A program made the position numbers and the translations under genes. From Euryarchaeota archaeon UBA438 (GTDB taxonomy: Archaea > Thermoplasmatota > Poseidoniia > Poseidoniales > Thalassarchaeaceae): a stretch of DNA of 59,715 nt. The stretch lies in contig DAQP01000008.1 of NCBI GenBank assembly GCA_002504435.1, positions 3,848 to 63,562 on the forward strand. The letters are read 5' to 3'. The notes under the pieces were generated by a model. The model was not told the DNA's origin and made no database searches. It worked only from the letters and a program-made list of their open reading frames with translations. Shown piece after piece: positions 47,588 to 56,359 of the stretch; positions within the stretch are counted from its first letter, which is position 1, and every line of letters begins with the position of its first letter.

Positions 47588-49180
47588 ATGGAAGATGAAG
47601 AAGGCAGCCGAGACTTCGCGACCTACGTCGTTTGGTCGCTCTCCGTTACGGCCATACTTCTACTGCTCCTCCCTATGATTTTCGTGATTGGAAAATCCAC
47701 ACAATACTCTGCGTATTCCCAAGACGGAGACTACGAGGGATTGGCCCAGCTTTCGGACATGAGGGATAGCTTGGAAGAGAAGCCAGACGAGTATTTCGTT
47801 GCGAATACGATGTCCACGCCCATGCTTGTGAACGACTGGAAATACCCTCACAGGACGATGCTTCTGATCATAGCTCCTGAGAAACCGATAGACGAGACGG
47901 AGGCAGACTCGATTTACGATTTCGTCACTGAGCGCGGTGGGAAAGTGATAGTAGCGGCTGACGACACGAATGCAAACAGGCTTGCGAATAGATTCGGGGT
48001 GACTTACTTCGATGCGCCTCTGCTCGACGAGAACCAATACTACGTAACTGAGCCAAACAATGACGGGATGAAGGAATACTCGTGGAGCAACGTTTGGAGT
48101 GTGGGCACCTTCGAGGAGGAAGCGGCTGATGCAGGCAACGATGGATGCTCTACCTTCGAGATTTCACAGTACAATGACGGATGCGCACTGCCGGTATTAT
48201 TCAGGAACCCAACTGGTCTGAAATTTGAGCAGACCGAGATGGACAGGGATGACCCGGACCACAGGTTAGTTACGAGAATCGCAAAGGCGTCCCCTTCCGC
48301 ATTCATCGACCTAGCAGGAAATGGTGACTCCAGCGACTACAGAAATCCGGCCCCCGGAGATCTGTCCCTGATGATAAGAGTCGACTATCCTAGTGTTTCT
48401 GTGTATGACAAAGTCAGAAGCGGCCAGGGAAGCCTAGTGGGTGGAGACACGGGCGAGCTTGATGTTACTGGCAGCATAGTTTTCGTCTCAGACCCAGAGG
48501 CTTTCTCCAACTTACTTTGGGATGACCAAGTGGGGGAAGAATACGGAATACCAAAGATCTGTGAAGTTGAAGGGGCCTACCAAAGCTGCTGGAACGATGA
48601 GTTTGAGAACACAGAGGGCTCACAGTGGAACGGGAATGAGGATTACTTCAAACTCCTGATACACTCAATGATGGAGTTCGACAACCAGAAGCTGTCTGGC
48701 GAGGTCAAAGACGACTTCTCGAACTTCCAAATTGTTTTCGATGAAAGCAGGCACGTTACAGGAATAGTGTCCGCCCCATTCGTCGAGGCCATGGGCACAG
48801 TAGTATTGCTGACATCAAACACGTTCCTGAAGTGGCTAGTAGTACTGAATGTTGGTTTGTTACTGCTGGTTGCGATGATGATCGTTCCTGAGAAGGAGAA
48901 CTGGAGGCACGTTTTCGATCTGACAAGATTCGCCGAGAGGCCTAACAAGCTGGATCCCTCGAGTTATAGGCAGAGAGTCCAGCAGGCCCTATTCACCAAA
49001 ATCCGGGTTCACCATGACCTAACCAGGGATGAGATGGCACTAATGGAGCCCTCCAAGATACAAGGCATGATAGGCAATCCTAGGCTAGTAGAGCTAGCTT
49101 ATTCTAAGGAAAAGAAGTACTCCCCCCAAGAGCTCAGAGAGCTCATGAAGGCCATTAGACGGTGGGGTGGAGCAAAATAA
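47588..49180 (+). CDS. DUF4350-like membrane protein of the MoxR operon
   Basis: A 530-residue protein with an N-terminal helix (VTAILLLLLPMIFVIG), a large extracytoplasmic region (about 40-405), a second helix (WLVVLNVGLLLLVAMMIV), and a cytoplasmic C-terminal region of about 100 residues (RQRVQQALFTKIRVHHDLTRDEM). The external part begins like a DUF4350 fold (TMLLIIAPEKPIDETEADSIYDFV, then GGKVIVAADDT), a Rossmann-type segment common in proteins encoded beside MoxR and DUF58 genes. It probably works with the MoxR ATPase at the membrane. The exact process is not known. Confidence 0.78.
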   Translation: MEDEEGSRDFATYVVWSLSVTAILLLLLPMIFVIGKSTQYSAYSQDGDYEGLAQLSDMRDSLEEKPDEYFVANTMSTPMLVNDWKYPHRTMLLIIAPEKPIDETEADSIYDFVTERGGKVIVAADDTNANRLANRFGVTYFDAPLLDENQYYVTEPNNDGMKEYSWSNVWSVGTFEEEAADAGNDGCSTFEISQYNDGCALPVLFRNPTGLKFEQTEMDRDDPDHRLVTRIAKASPSAFIDLAGNGDSSDYRNPAPGDLSLMIRVDYPSVSVYDKVRSGQGSLVGGDTGELDVTGSIVFVSDPEAFSNLLWDDQVGEEYGIPKICEVEGAYQSCWNDEFENTEGSQWNGNEDYFKLLIHSMMEFDNQKLSGEVKDDFSNFQIVFDESRHVTGIVSAPFVEAMGTVVLLTSNTFLKWLVVLNVGLLLLVAMMIVPEKENWRHVFDLTRFAERPNKLDPSSYRQRVQQALFTKIRVHHDLTRDEMALMEPSKIQGMIGNPRLVELAYSKEKKYSPQELRELMKAIRRWGGAK

Positions 49181-49225
49181 GACAAGCAAAATTGAGAAAA
49201 GCAAAGATAAACTGGAGAGATTAGT

Positions 49226-50275
49226 ATGAACGCACCGCCACCAGCAGATAAAGCACCACCAGCAGACGCCGTAAGCAAGGGCTACGAAGAGAAGGCAGCC
49301 AAAGCTCGCGGTTCAAAGAAGATTGACAAGAAGTTAGAAGCCGTGGGGAGGATCGGAGAGGCCATCAGCGCAGAAGTGCAGAAGGTCATCATCGGAAAGT
49401 CCCACGTTATCGATAACGTTCTCGTGAATATCCTCTCAAATGGGAACCTCCTTTTCGAGGACTATCCTGGACTGGCCAAGACGCTGATGACGAACACCTT
49501 CGCCGATGCACTAGGGTGCGATTTCAAGAGGGTTCAATTCACTCCTGACCTGCTACCTGCAGACATCACAGGAACGAACATCTACGATGCGAAGAAGGGG
49601 GAGTTCACATTCAAGCCCGGACCGATTTTCTGCAACCTTCTTCTTTCCGACGAGATTAACAGGGCACCTCCAAAGACACAGGCCGCTCTCCTTGAGGCGA
49701 TGCAGGAGAAGCAAGTAACAATTGGAGTTGTAACGCACAAGCTACCCGCTCCGTTCCTTACAATGGCAACGCAGAATCCTGTCGAGCAGGAAGGTACCTA
49801 CCCTCTTCCAGAAGCGCAATTGGACAGGTTCATGTTCAAGATGAGCGTTGGATATCCAAACCGAGCTGACGAGGATGAGATCCTAGCTCGACGTGTTGCC
49901 AGGAAGAAGGACGAAGTTGAGGTCGAGACAATAACCGATCCTGCACGTGTTGTTGCTATGCAGCAGGCATGCGAAGAGGTGTATGTCGACCCGGCAGTTA
50001 GGATGTACATGGTCGAGATAGTGACCAGGACGAGAGAGGACCCCCGCGTACTCGTAGGATCCTCCCCTCGTGGTTCCCAGGCACTACTGAAGACTAGCAG
50101 GGCCGCAGCGGCCATGAGCGGACGTGACTTCATCACACCAGATGACGTGAAGGCAGTTGCAGTTCTAGCAGTCTCGCACAGGCTAATCCTGAAGCCAGAA
50201 CACCAGATAAAGGGACTAGAGAACGAGGAAGTAATTTCCGACATCCTCAGGCAGGTCCCAGTACCAACCGTCTGA
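49226..50275 (+). CDS. moxR: MoxR-type AAA+ ATPase
   Basis: A 349-residue chaperone-like ATPase. Walker A is EDYPGLAKTL (about 78-87, the MoxR variant of the P-loop), Walker B is LLLSDEINRAPPKTQAALLEAM, and sensor 1 lies in MATQNPVEQEGTYPLPEAQLDRF. The C-terminal lid has SPRGSQALLKTSRAAA. The first 40 residues are a proline/alanine- and lysine-rich extension without a fold I recognise. MoxR proteins help assemble or activate partner proteins, usually with a DUF58 or VWA protein encoded next door, as here. No VWA gene follows. Confidence 0.95.
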   Translation: MNAPPPADKAPPADAVSKGYEEKAAKARGSKKIDKKLEAVGRIGEAISAEVQKVIIGKSHVIDNVLVNILSNGNLLFEDYPGLAKTLMTNTFADALGCDFKRVQFTPDLLPADITGTNIYDAKKGEFTFKPGPIFCNLLLSDEINRAPPKTQAALLEAMQEKQVTIGVVTHKLPAPFLTMATQNPVEQEGTYPLPEAQLDRFMFKMSVGYPNRADEDEILARRVARKKDEVEVETITDPARVVAMQQACEEVYVDPAVRMYMVEIVTRTREDPRVLVGSSPRGSQALLKTSRAAAAMSGRDFITPDDVKAVAVLAVSHRLILKPEHQIKGLENEEVISDILRQVPVPTV

Positions 50276-50309
50276 GTTGGTTTCTAGGCAGATTGTGAGA
50301 GGTGTCAAG

Positions 50310-51629
50310 ATGGCGTGGAGCAGGAAGTCAGCGATGTTCGCATCGCTGGCTATCGCGCTCTACCTCCTTGGGCTAGTCCTCAGGAACCAGCAGCTAGTTA
50401 CCGTGGCGGTGGTGCTGCTTTCATTCCTAACATGGGCTGCCTTCATGTCCAATCATGCGGACGTGTCTTCCTCCGGAAGGAGAGTCGAGGATGCTGACTC
50501 CGACGAAGGGATCCAACTGAACAGCATAGTGGCGCTAAGGAAAATATCCTCGGCCAGGATTTTCGAAGATGGGGAAATAGAAGTCACTCTTAGACTCCAG
50601 AACCGATCGAATCTGTCGAAGATCATCGAGGTCCGAGACAGGGTACCAGAGGTTATGAGGATAAAGAAGGGGGCAAACTATGTCCTCATGGAGTTGGGAC
50701 CGCAGAGAGAGACCACCATCTCTTACACGATAGAGACTCCCCTGAGGGGATTCTACACAATAGGCCCAGTGTGCGTTCGCGTTCAGGACGCCTTCGGGCT
50801 TTTCCACAACGAAAGGGAGATCAACCTCTATGACGACTTCCTGGTGTTCCCCAAGATGGAGGACATCAAGGACGCTCTGATTAAGAGCAGGGTGCCCAAG
50901 ATTTTCACTGGTGCGGTGAACATAAGGAATCCCGGGGAAGGATCAAACTTCTACAACCTCCGCGAGTACATCCCTGGTGACCCGATGAAGAAGGTCAACT
51001 GGGCAGCTACCGCTAGGAGCGGGGGTAAGATGATGGTTAACGAGTACGAGCGTGACGCCGTGAGCGACATCATTCTGATTATTGACAGCAGGGGCGTTAG
51101 TGAGACTGGTCCGGTGAGCAGGAACTCATTGGTCTACAGCACTAGGGCCGCGGCCAGCCTGTCCCAGTACTTCTTGTCTAGAAGGGACTCGGTTGGCCTA
51201 GTGGTTTACAGCGATGAGATCGTTTCCGTGGACAGGGATACTGGCAAGAAGCAACTGTACGTCCTACTTACCAAGCTAGCCGGAGCAATGGCAAAGGGCA
51301 ACACCCCCCTCAAAGTCGTCACAAATAGAATAATGCCCCACATTAACAGAGGCAGCCCGATTATCATCCTCAGCCCTCTGGAGGACGACCCCACGATTGT
51401 TGACGCAGTTCGTGATCTAAGGGCGAGAAACTTCGACGTAACCGTTCTTTCCCCTAGCAGCCTTGAATTCGAATTCGACGCTAGGAGGCTTGACAGGACC
51501 GGTTACGAGGTCCTCAAGACCGAACGTGACATTCTGATGAGCGAGTTGAGGGGGCTTGGTGCATTCGTCATGGACTGGGAGCCTGACATGATGCTGAATA
51601 CCGCCCTGGCTGGGGCGAGGGGTTTCTGA
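50310..51629 (+). CDS. DUF58 membrane-associated protein
   Basis: About 439 residues from ATG 50310; the TTG at 50277 is an unlikely start. Two N-terminal helices (MFASLAIALYLLGLVL and LVTVAVVLLSFLTWAAFM) precede a beta region and the DUF58 signature NFYNLREYIPGDPMKKVNWAATARSGGKMMVNEY (split here into segments: NFYNLREYIPGDP and KKVNWAATARS). The C-terminal part has a VWA-like fold (IILIIDSRGV, SRRDSVGLVVYSDEIVSV), suggesting it supplies the VWA-type function. It lies between moxR and a membrane-protein gene. Confidence 0.92.
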   Translation: MAWSRKSAMFASLAIALYLLGLVLRNQQLVTVAVVLLSFLTWAAFMSNHADVSSSGRRVEDADSDEGIQLNSIVALRKISSARIFEDGEIEVTLRLQNRSNLSKIIEVRDRVPEVMRIKKGANYVLMELGPQRETTISYTIETPLRGFYTIGPVCVRVQDAFGLFHNEREINLYDDFLVFPKMEDIKDALIKSRVPKIFTGAVNIRNPGEGSNFYNLREYIPGDPMKKVNWAATARSGGKMMVNEYERDAVSDIILIIDSRGVSETGPVSRNSLVYSTRAAASLSQYFLSRRDSVGLVVYSDEIVSVDRDTGKKQLYVLLTKLAGAMAKGNTPLKVVTNRIMPHINRGSPIIILSPLEDDPTIVDAVRDLRARNFDVTVLSPSSLEFEFDARRLDRTGYEVLKTERDILMSELRGLGAFVMDWEPDMMLNTALAGARGF

Positions 51630-51639
51630 GGTGTCGAAC

Positions 51640-52572
51640 ATGGCTGATGATGTGAAGGTCGAGGGTTCTAGCGACACTGCGCACCTGTACGAGGGGAAGA
51701 AGGTCAGGTCTTCCGCCCCTAGTAGGAGGAAGGCAGCTGGACGACTGAAGTCCAACACGGAGATACCACAGGACGCCATCCCAGAGATTCACGTTCCTAG
51801 CTTCATCGAGTCCTTCTTCGGAGGACCTGTGGTTTCCAAGGACAAGTTCCTGCCTCCTGACAGGATGGTCTCTTCCCTGCAAGCTGGTTCGGCCGGCTCT
51901 TTGTTGATACTCAGCTTCCTCACGTTCATGATCACCCCTGTCTCAGGAACGGCGTGGTTCGCTGCTTCGAACGCACTCGGATTGGGTGTCGCTGCCGGTA
52001 TTTTCCACTTGCTCCTCATAGCAGTCGGACTAATCGGAGGCGTCTACGGTACATTCCAGAGGGATAGGCGAGCGATGCTAGTATCCTACGTCGCACTCAT
52101 CCTGGTGACAATAAGGTTCGCTGGAAGCACTGTTGAGTTCAGGCTCGACGTCGTCCCAGAAAGCGAGATCGTGCAAAAATTCATCCTTATCCTGTACGCT
52201 GTTTTCCTCGTCATGTACATGGAGTTGTCAAGCGGGGTAATCAGATTCTCCATGCTCGACACATCAATCAGGATGAACGAGGTCTATGTCATGGGAGTAA
52301 ACAAGATTACCAGGAAGTACCACACATCTCTGGCCCTAGCTCCAGCAATAGCTGGTGCTGTGGCCCTAATGACGCTCCTGATCAACCTCATCATCCCTGC
52401 AATAGTGGGTATTTTCGACGACGTCTCCGCCTTGCGGCTGAAGGAAAGCGTCGAGTTGACGAGTGTGTACGGTGTTGCCCTAGGGACGGTTATCGTTTTC
52501 GTTGTAATCGCCGCAATGTTCGCGGTTAATCTGCCACTTAGGGTGCAGCAGATGAGAGAAAGAAACGCATAG
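51640..52572 (+). CDS. Polytopic membrane protein of the MoxR operon
   Basis: About 310 residues from ATG 51640. A charged, probably cytoplasmic N-terminal region of about 85 residues is followed by six or so membrane helices (SAGSLLILSFLTFMITPV, GVAAGIFHLLLIAVGLIGGVY, AMLVSYVALILVTI, ILILYAVFLVMYMEL, a pair near residues 232-262, and GVALGTVIVFVVIAAMFAV). No family motif is recognised. It ends the operon and is convergent with chorismate synthase, three bases away. It probably partners the DUF58 and DUF4350 proteins. Confidence 0.75.
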   Translation: MADDVKVEGSSDTAHLYEGKKVRSSAPSRRKAAGRLKSNTEIPQDAIPEIHVPSFIESFFGGPVVSKDKFLPPDRMVSSLQAGSAGSLLILSFLTFMITPVSGTAWFAASNALGLGVAAGIFHLLLIAVGLIGGVYGTFQRDRRAMLVSYVALILVTIRFAGSTVEFRLDVVPESEIVQKFILILYAVFLVMYMELSSGVIRFSMLDTSIRMNEVYVMGVNKITRKYHTSLALAPAIAGAVALMTLLINLIIPAIVGIFDDVSALRLKESVELTSVYGVALGTVIVFVVIAAMFAVNLPLRVQQMRERNA

Positions 52573-52575
52573 GCT

Positions 52576-53682
52576 TCATTCATCGGGCTCTAGGAAGCCG
52601 CCCATCAGGCCCAGATCAGCCATCACAAGTATTCCAGCGGCTTCCACGACTGGTACGGCCCTAGGACCCAGTACGGGGTCATGCCTACCTCCGACCTCAA
52701 GGGGCATCTGATCGCCACTGGGCAAGTGGAGTGTTAGTTGCTCACGAGGGAAGCTGCTTGGGGGCTTGAAGTGAACCCTGACCCTTATCGGGGCCCCTGT
52801 AGACCTGCCTCCAAGGGATCCGTCGGCCTCTCCTGAAGACGCCCCCTCAAGAACGGGGGAGCCACCCTCTGAAAGCCACAAGTCGTTATGGTTAGAGCCT
52901 CTCATCCTGGATGACTCGACGCCATGAGAGAATTCCACGGCTCTGGCCCCGGGTATCGCCATCATTGCACGGGCCAGTGATGGTTCAACTCCATCGAACC
53001 AAGGTTCCCCCACTCCCATGGGCACTCCCTCAATCAGCAACTCTACCACTGACCCGACGCTGTCCTTATCCATCCTCACGGACTCTATGAATTCTGAAAT
53101 CCTCCCTGCTGCATCTGGATCTCTGCAATTCAACCTAGCCATGTCAGAGCCTGATTCTAACTCAGAATCTCTGTCAAGTTGGAATAGGGGGCGGGATTTG
53201 ACATCGCCCACGCTGTGGAGGTGCGCCCGGCAAGACCACCCTGCCTGATCGAGGAGCGACTTTGCCTGACTCCCTGCAGCGACCATGCCGAACGTCAAAC
53301 GGGCGGATTGTGACCCTCCTCCTCGGAGATCACTGGATCCCTCCGATCTCACCATCTCAACCATGTCAGCATGACCCGGACGAGGGTGGTCGGGGAGGAA
53401 CGAATAGTCCGATGAACGGACGTCGGAATTCATGGTAAGCATCAGGATTGGCCATCCAGTTGCCTTTCCCTCATAGACGCCGGAGAGAATCTGACATTCG
53501 TCCGTCTCCTTCCTAGAAGAGAGCCCCTTTCTACCTGGCCTTCTCCTGTCGATCTCCCTTGATAGGGCCTCAGGGTCCATAGGGGTCCCTGGCGGGATTC
53601 CCTCTACCAATGCCCCAACGCATGTGCCATGACTCTCCCCGAATAGGGTAATCCTGAGTCTTTCTCCCAATCCCATTCCCAT
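52576..53682 (-). CDS. aroC: Chorismate synthase
   Basis: Last enzyme of the shikimate pathway; it removes phosphate from EPSP with reduced FMN. The sequence has GESHGTCVGALVEGIPPGTP, RRRPGRKGLSSRKETDE, RPGHADMVEMVRSEGSSDLRGG (segment RPGHADMVEM), a middle HGVESSRMRGSNHND and the late RHDPVLGPRAVPVVEA. At 368 residues it is full length. Its ATG shares one base with the shikimate kinase stop (TAATG), so the two are coupled. Confidence 0.96.
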   Translation of the reverse strand: MGMGLGERLRITLFGESHGTCVGALVEGIPPGTPMDPEALSREIDRRRPGRKGLSSRKETDECQILSGVYEGKATGWPILMLTMNSDVRSSDYSFLPDHPRPGHADMVEMVRSEGSSDLRGGGSQSARLTFGMVAAGSQAKSLLDQAGWSCRAHLHSVGDVKSRPLFQLDRDSELESGSDMARLNCRDPDAAGRISEFIESVRMDKDSVGSVVELLIEGVPMGVGEPWFDGVEPSLARAMMAIPGARAVEFSHGVESSRMRGSNHNDLWLSEGGSPVLEGASSGEADGSLGGRSTGAPIRVRVHFKPPSSFPREQLTLHLPSGDQMPLEVGGRHDPVLGPRAVPVVEAAGILVMADLGLMGGFLEPDE

Positions 53683-54539
53683 TACCTGACCTCCTCCTTA
53701 GCCACTTCGGAAATTGCGAAGCTAGTTTCCATAACCTCCAATCCCTTTTGCTCCAAGCTATTGCGAATATTATGCACATCGATTGGATAGCAAACAACTG
53801 CTATTGCTGGCCCGGAACCGCTCAATCCAGCTGCCAAAGCTCCTGAAGCGATTGCGAGATTGCATGTTCTTAGCGCCTCAAAGTCATCGGTGGATGAAGC
53901 TACGGCCATTCCATTAGACGAAAGAGCATCCATGATGGAGCCGTTCGTCAGGGAAGCAAGCGCTCTCTCAAAGAGGTGCTTATTTTCGGAGAATGATTCG
54001 GCGGTCACCTCTGCCGCCCTCTCTCCACGCAGGACTACCAGAACGGCCAGATCATCATCGACCACGCCCTCAAAGAGAACTGATTCTGACGCCGGAAGTC
54101 TTGGATCCACCAGCTTCCATCCTGGTTCCACAGCGGCCCATGCATCATCCATGCTACCTGTCACAGAGCAACCACAGTTAATCTGAGAATCGACTGCCAT
54201 ATCGACTACCTCTGAGTCAGAAAGGCCGGCCCATGAAGCCTCATTCAATGCCCTTATCGCGGCACAAGCGAGAGCCGCGCTTGACTTCAGCCCTTGCCCG
54301 GCAGGAACATTGCTCAGAACCTCCCAACCAACCGTGCTAGGGGTTGGCAGGCCCTTCTCAGTCCAACATCTTAGGACCTCGTCAAGAAGTCCGTGTTGGT
54401 CATTATGCAGTTCAATGGGCTCGTCGTGGACATTTACAGTTGTAGTTAGGTCGATGGCGACTGAGCAGCCCCTTCCAAGACCCAATGCATGAAGAATTGA
54501 AATTCCCCCGTTGGCGGTGCCTGAGCCCAAGACGGTCAT
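53682..54539 (-). CDS. aroK: Shikimate kinase, archaeal GHMP type
   Basis: A 285-residue GHMP-fold enzyme that phosphorylates shikimate, unrelated to the bacterial P-loop AroK. The ATP loop is NVPAGQGLKSSAALACA, the central helix contains INCGCSVTGSMDDA, and the C-terminal loop is AGLSGSGPAIAVVCY. The neighbouring archaeal shikimate genes settle the substrate over homoserine kinase. Its start overlaps the dehydroquinate synthase stop by four bases. Confidence 0.93.
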   Translation of the reverse strand: MTVLGSGTANGGISILHALGLGRGCSVAIDLTTTVNVHDEPIELHNDQHGLLDEVLRCWTEKGLPTPSTVGWEVLSNVPAGQGLKSSAALACAAIRALNEASWAGLSDSEVVDMAVDSQINCGCSVTGSMDDAWAAVEPGWKLVDPRLPASESVLFEGVVDDDLAVLVVLRGERAAEVTAESFSENKHLFERALASLTNGSIMDALSSNGMAVASSTDDFEALRTCNLAIASGALAAGLSGSGPAIAVVCYPIDVHNIRNSLEQKGLEVMETSFAISEVAKEEVR

Positions 54540-55483
54540 CTCTCATCGACCTCCCCTTGTACCGGTTTCCCGATGTGGCGCATGTTGCTCTCATTAAGGA
54601 CGATAATTTCGTCTCCGGGACTTATTTCAGTCACGGATATAGTGGTTCCTTCTACCGAGATCAGGCGTACTGTCTCTGCTTGCTGAACGATTACCTGGCC
54701 ATCCCCATTTCCTGATCTGAGCGAGATTCTGAGAAACGGTCTTCTCTCGACCTTTAGTCTCCCTATTGTGGCAATTCTACTAGTTCCCTTGTCAGAGTGG
54801 ATTGCTACCTCGTCTCCTGAATTTAATTCGCTCAGGTACTTGGTCGATCCGTCTCCCATCATCACGTACGAGTGCACTGCACCGGCATTTATCCTAAATG
54901 GCCTAGAGGGGACGTACTGAGACGGAATGGTCTCACCGTGGACAAGGCAAAGGCAAGCAGATGAAGACCCGATTGCCAATCCCTCTCCTTCTGACAACCT
55001 CTCAATGAGGTCCACACACACCCTTTCGCCTACTCCTCCGGAGGAGATTGAGTCAACTATCGCTGTCGATAGCTCCGGAGGGGTCGGCTTGCTAACTCTT
55101 GGCCCCTTCAAATTTGAGATTGATCTGGCTGAAGACCAGAGAGCGGGTGCTTGGACCTCTGGGGGCAATACAACAGCGTCAACTCCATGCTCGAGGGCGA
55201 ATGCGGCACCTTGAATGTCGACTTCTTCTGAAATTGCGACTGCTATCTTGGTTCCGCTGTCAGAGGCAGCTGCGACTAGATTCTCCAGTGGAATCATCTT
55301 CCAATCGGAGCATCTTACCATTATCCAGGGGATCATGCCCACTAGGGATACGGCCTCGTCTTGACCCTTGAAGTCGTCAAGAGTGACTGCTGCTACTTCC
55401 GGATCGTCGCCCCTCCAGACCCGATATTCAGAATCGTTAGAAGATGGAAAGTCGTACAGATCTGCATCGATCCATATTTCCAT
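54536..55483 (-). CDS. 3-dehydroquinate synthase II (archaeal type)
   Basis: A 315-residue enzyme that converts 2-amino-3,7-dideoxy-D-threo-hept-6-ulosonate to 3-dehydroquinate with NAD, replacing the usual AroB. The sequence has MEIWIDADLYD, the lysine/histidine region ALEHGVDAVVLPPEV, GVGERVCVDLIERLSEGEG and the conserved SSSACLCLVHGET, then GAVHSYVMMGDGSTKYLSEL. It lies directly downstream of the ADTH synthase gene (five bases), as the pathway requires. Confidence 0.93.
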   Translation of the reverse strand: MEIWIDADLYDFPSSNDSEYRVWRGDDPEVAAVTLDDFKGQDEAVSLVGMIPWIMVRCSDWKMIPLENLVAAASDSGTKIAVAISEEVDIQGAAFALEHGVDAVVLPPEVQAPALWSSARSISNLKGPRVSKPTPPELSTAIVDSISSGGVGERVCVDLIERLSEGEGLAIGSSSACLCLVHGETIPSQYVPSRPFRINAGAVHSYVMMGDGSTKYLSELNSGDEVAIHSDKGTSRIATIGRLKVERRPFLRISLRSGNGDGQVIVQQAETVRLISVEGTTISVTEISPGDEIIVLNESNMRHIGKPVQGEVDER

Positions 55484-55487
55484 TGAA

Positions 55488-56282
55488 TCACCTCAGCAGA
55501 AGAGATGCTTCTGATGCTGACCTTCCCTCATGGACCACCGCCCTGAGGGCCTTCACTCTGGATTCGGGATCATCTGAGCCGAAAACTTGCCTGCCCATAC
55601 ATACTCCCGAGCACCCTGCCGACATGGCCTCCTCCACCGTGGAAAGGATACTTTCGAAATCATCGCCCATGGGCCCGCCTGCAATTAGAACAGGGATAGG
55701 TGCAGCTTCAGCTACCTTGGAGAATGATTCCGCCGAACCTGTCCATGGGACCTTTGCTACATGGCATCCCATCTCCCAAGCCAAACGGACGGCGTGAGCT
55801 GTTCCGCCTGTGACGTCGTCTTCGTCTATTGACAGATTTGGGCCCCTTGGATAGACCATTCCCAGAACCGGCATTTCTTCGCCGTGTGCCTGACTTGTTA
55901 GTTTCCCCATTCTCTCTATCATCTGATTTTCATATTGGTCGCCGAGATTCACTTGGGCGGATACCCCAATGGCGCCACGTTCCTTCGACTCTGATGCCGT
56001 AGCGACGCATACCTTGTCTTGTGACCTATTTCCTCCATGTACAGTAGAAACGGAAACGTGACAGACGTACCCGTCCCATCCATTCCTGCCTGAGTGATAG
56101 GTCAATGGGCCCTTCTGCAAAACTATCGCATCAGCTCCTCCTGAAATTACTGCGTCAACTGCTGAATCGGTGTTCATGAGGCCCCTTACAGGGTAGCTGG
56201 ATGCGCCATGGTCCATCGGAATCCAAACTCCCCTTCCTCCTGGGAGGATTCTCTCAAGGCGAGTTGGCAAGGTATCAGCCAT
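55488..56282 (-). CDS. 2-amino-3,7-dideoxy-D-threo-hept-6-ulosonate synthase (ADTH synthase, FbaB-like aldolase)
   Basis: A class I aldolase-type TIM barrel of 264 residues from ATG 56282 (MADTLPTRLERILPGG). The GVWIPMDHGASSYPVRGL start, MVYPRGPNLSIDED, AWEMGCHVAKVPWTGS with the Schiff-base lysine, and VLIAGGPMGDDFES with CMGRQVF match the FbaB/ADTH synthase family. It makes the first intermediate of the archaeal aromatic pathway. Next to dehydroquinate synthase II this is favoured over fructose-bisphosphate aldolase. Confidence 0.9.
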   Translation of the reverse strand: MADTLPTRLERILPGGRGVWIPMDHGASSYPVRGLMNTDSAVDAVISGGADAIVLQKGPLTYHSGRNGWDGYVCHVSVSTVHGGNRSQDKVCVATASESKERGAIGVSAQVNLGDQYENQMIERMGKLTSQAHGEEMPVLGMVYPRGPNLSIDEDDVTGGTAHAVRLAWEMGCHVAKVPWTGSAESFSKVAEAAPIPVLIAGGPMGDDFESILSTVEEAMSAGCSGVCMGRQVFGSDDPESRVKALRAVVHEGRSASEASLLLR

Positions 56283-56341
56283 GCATCTTCGCCTGCACTC
56301 CATCACTTGAATGGTGGCTTGGCCGCCTCAGTAGCGTAAAT

Positions 56342-56358
56342 CACTCCCTACGGGAGTG
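56342..56358 (-). terminator. Stop-proximal hairpin between xth and the aromatic operon
   Basis: CACTCCC, a three-base spacer (TAC on the plus strand, GTA on the minus) and GGGAGTG form a perfect 7-bp stem starting one base after the xth stop. It lies 60 bases before the ADTH synthase start and may separate the two transcripts. Confidence 0.5.
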
Positions 56359-56359
56359 T

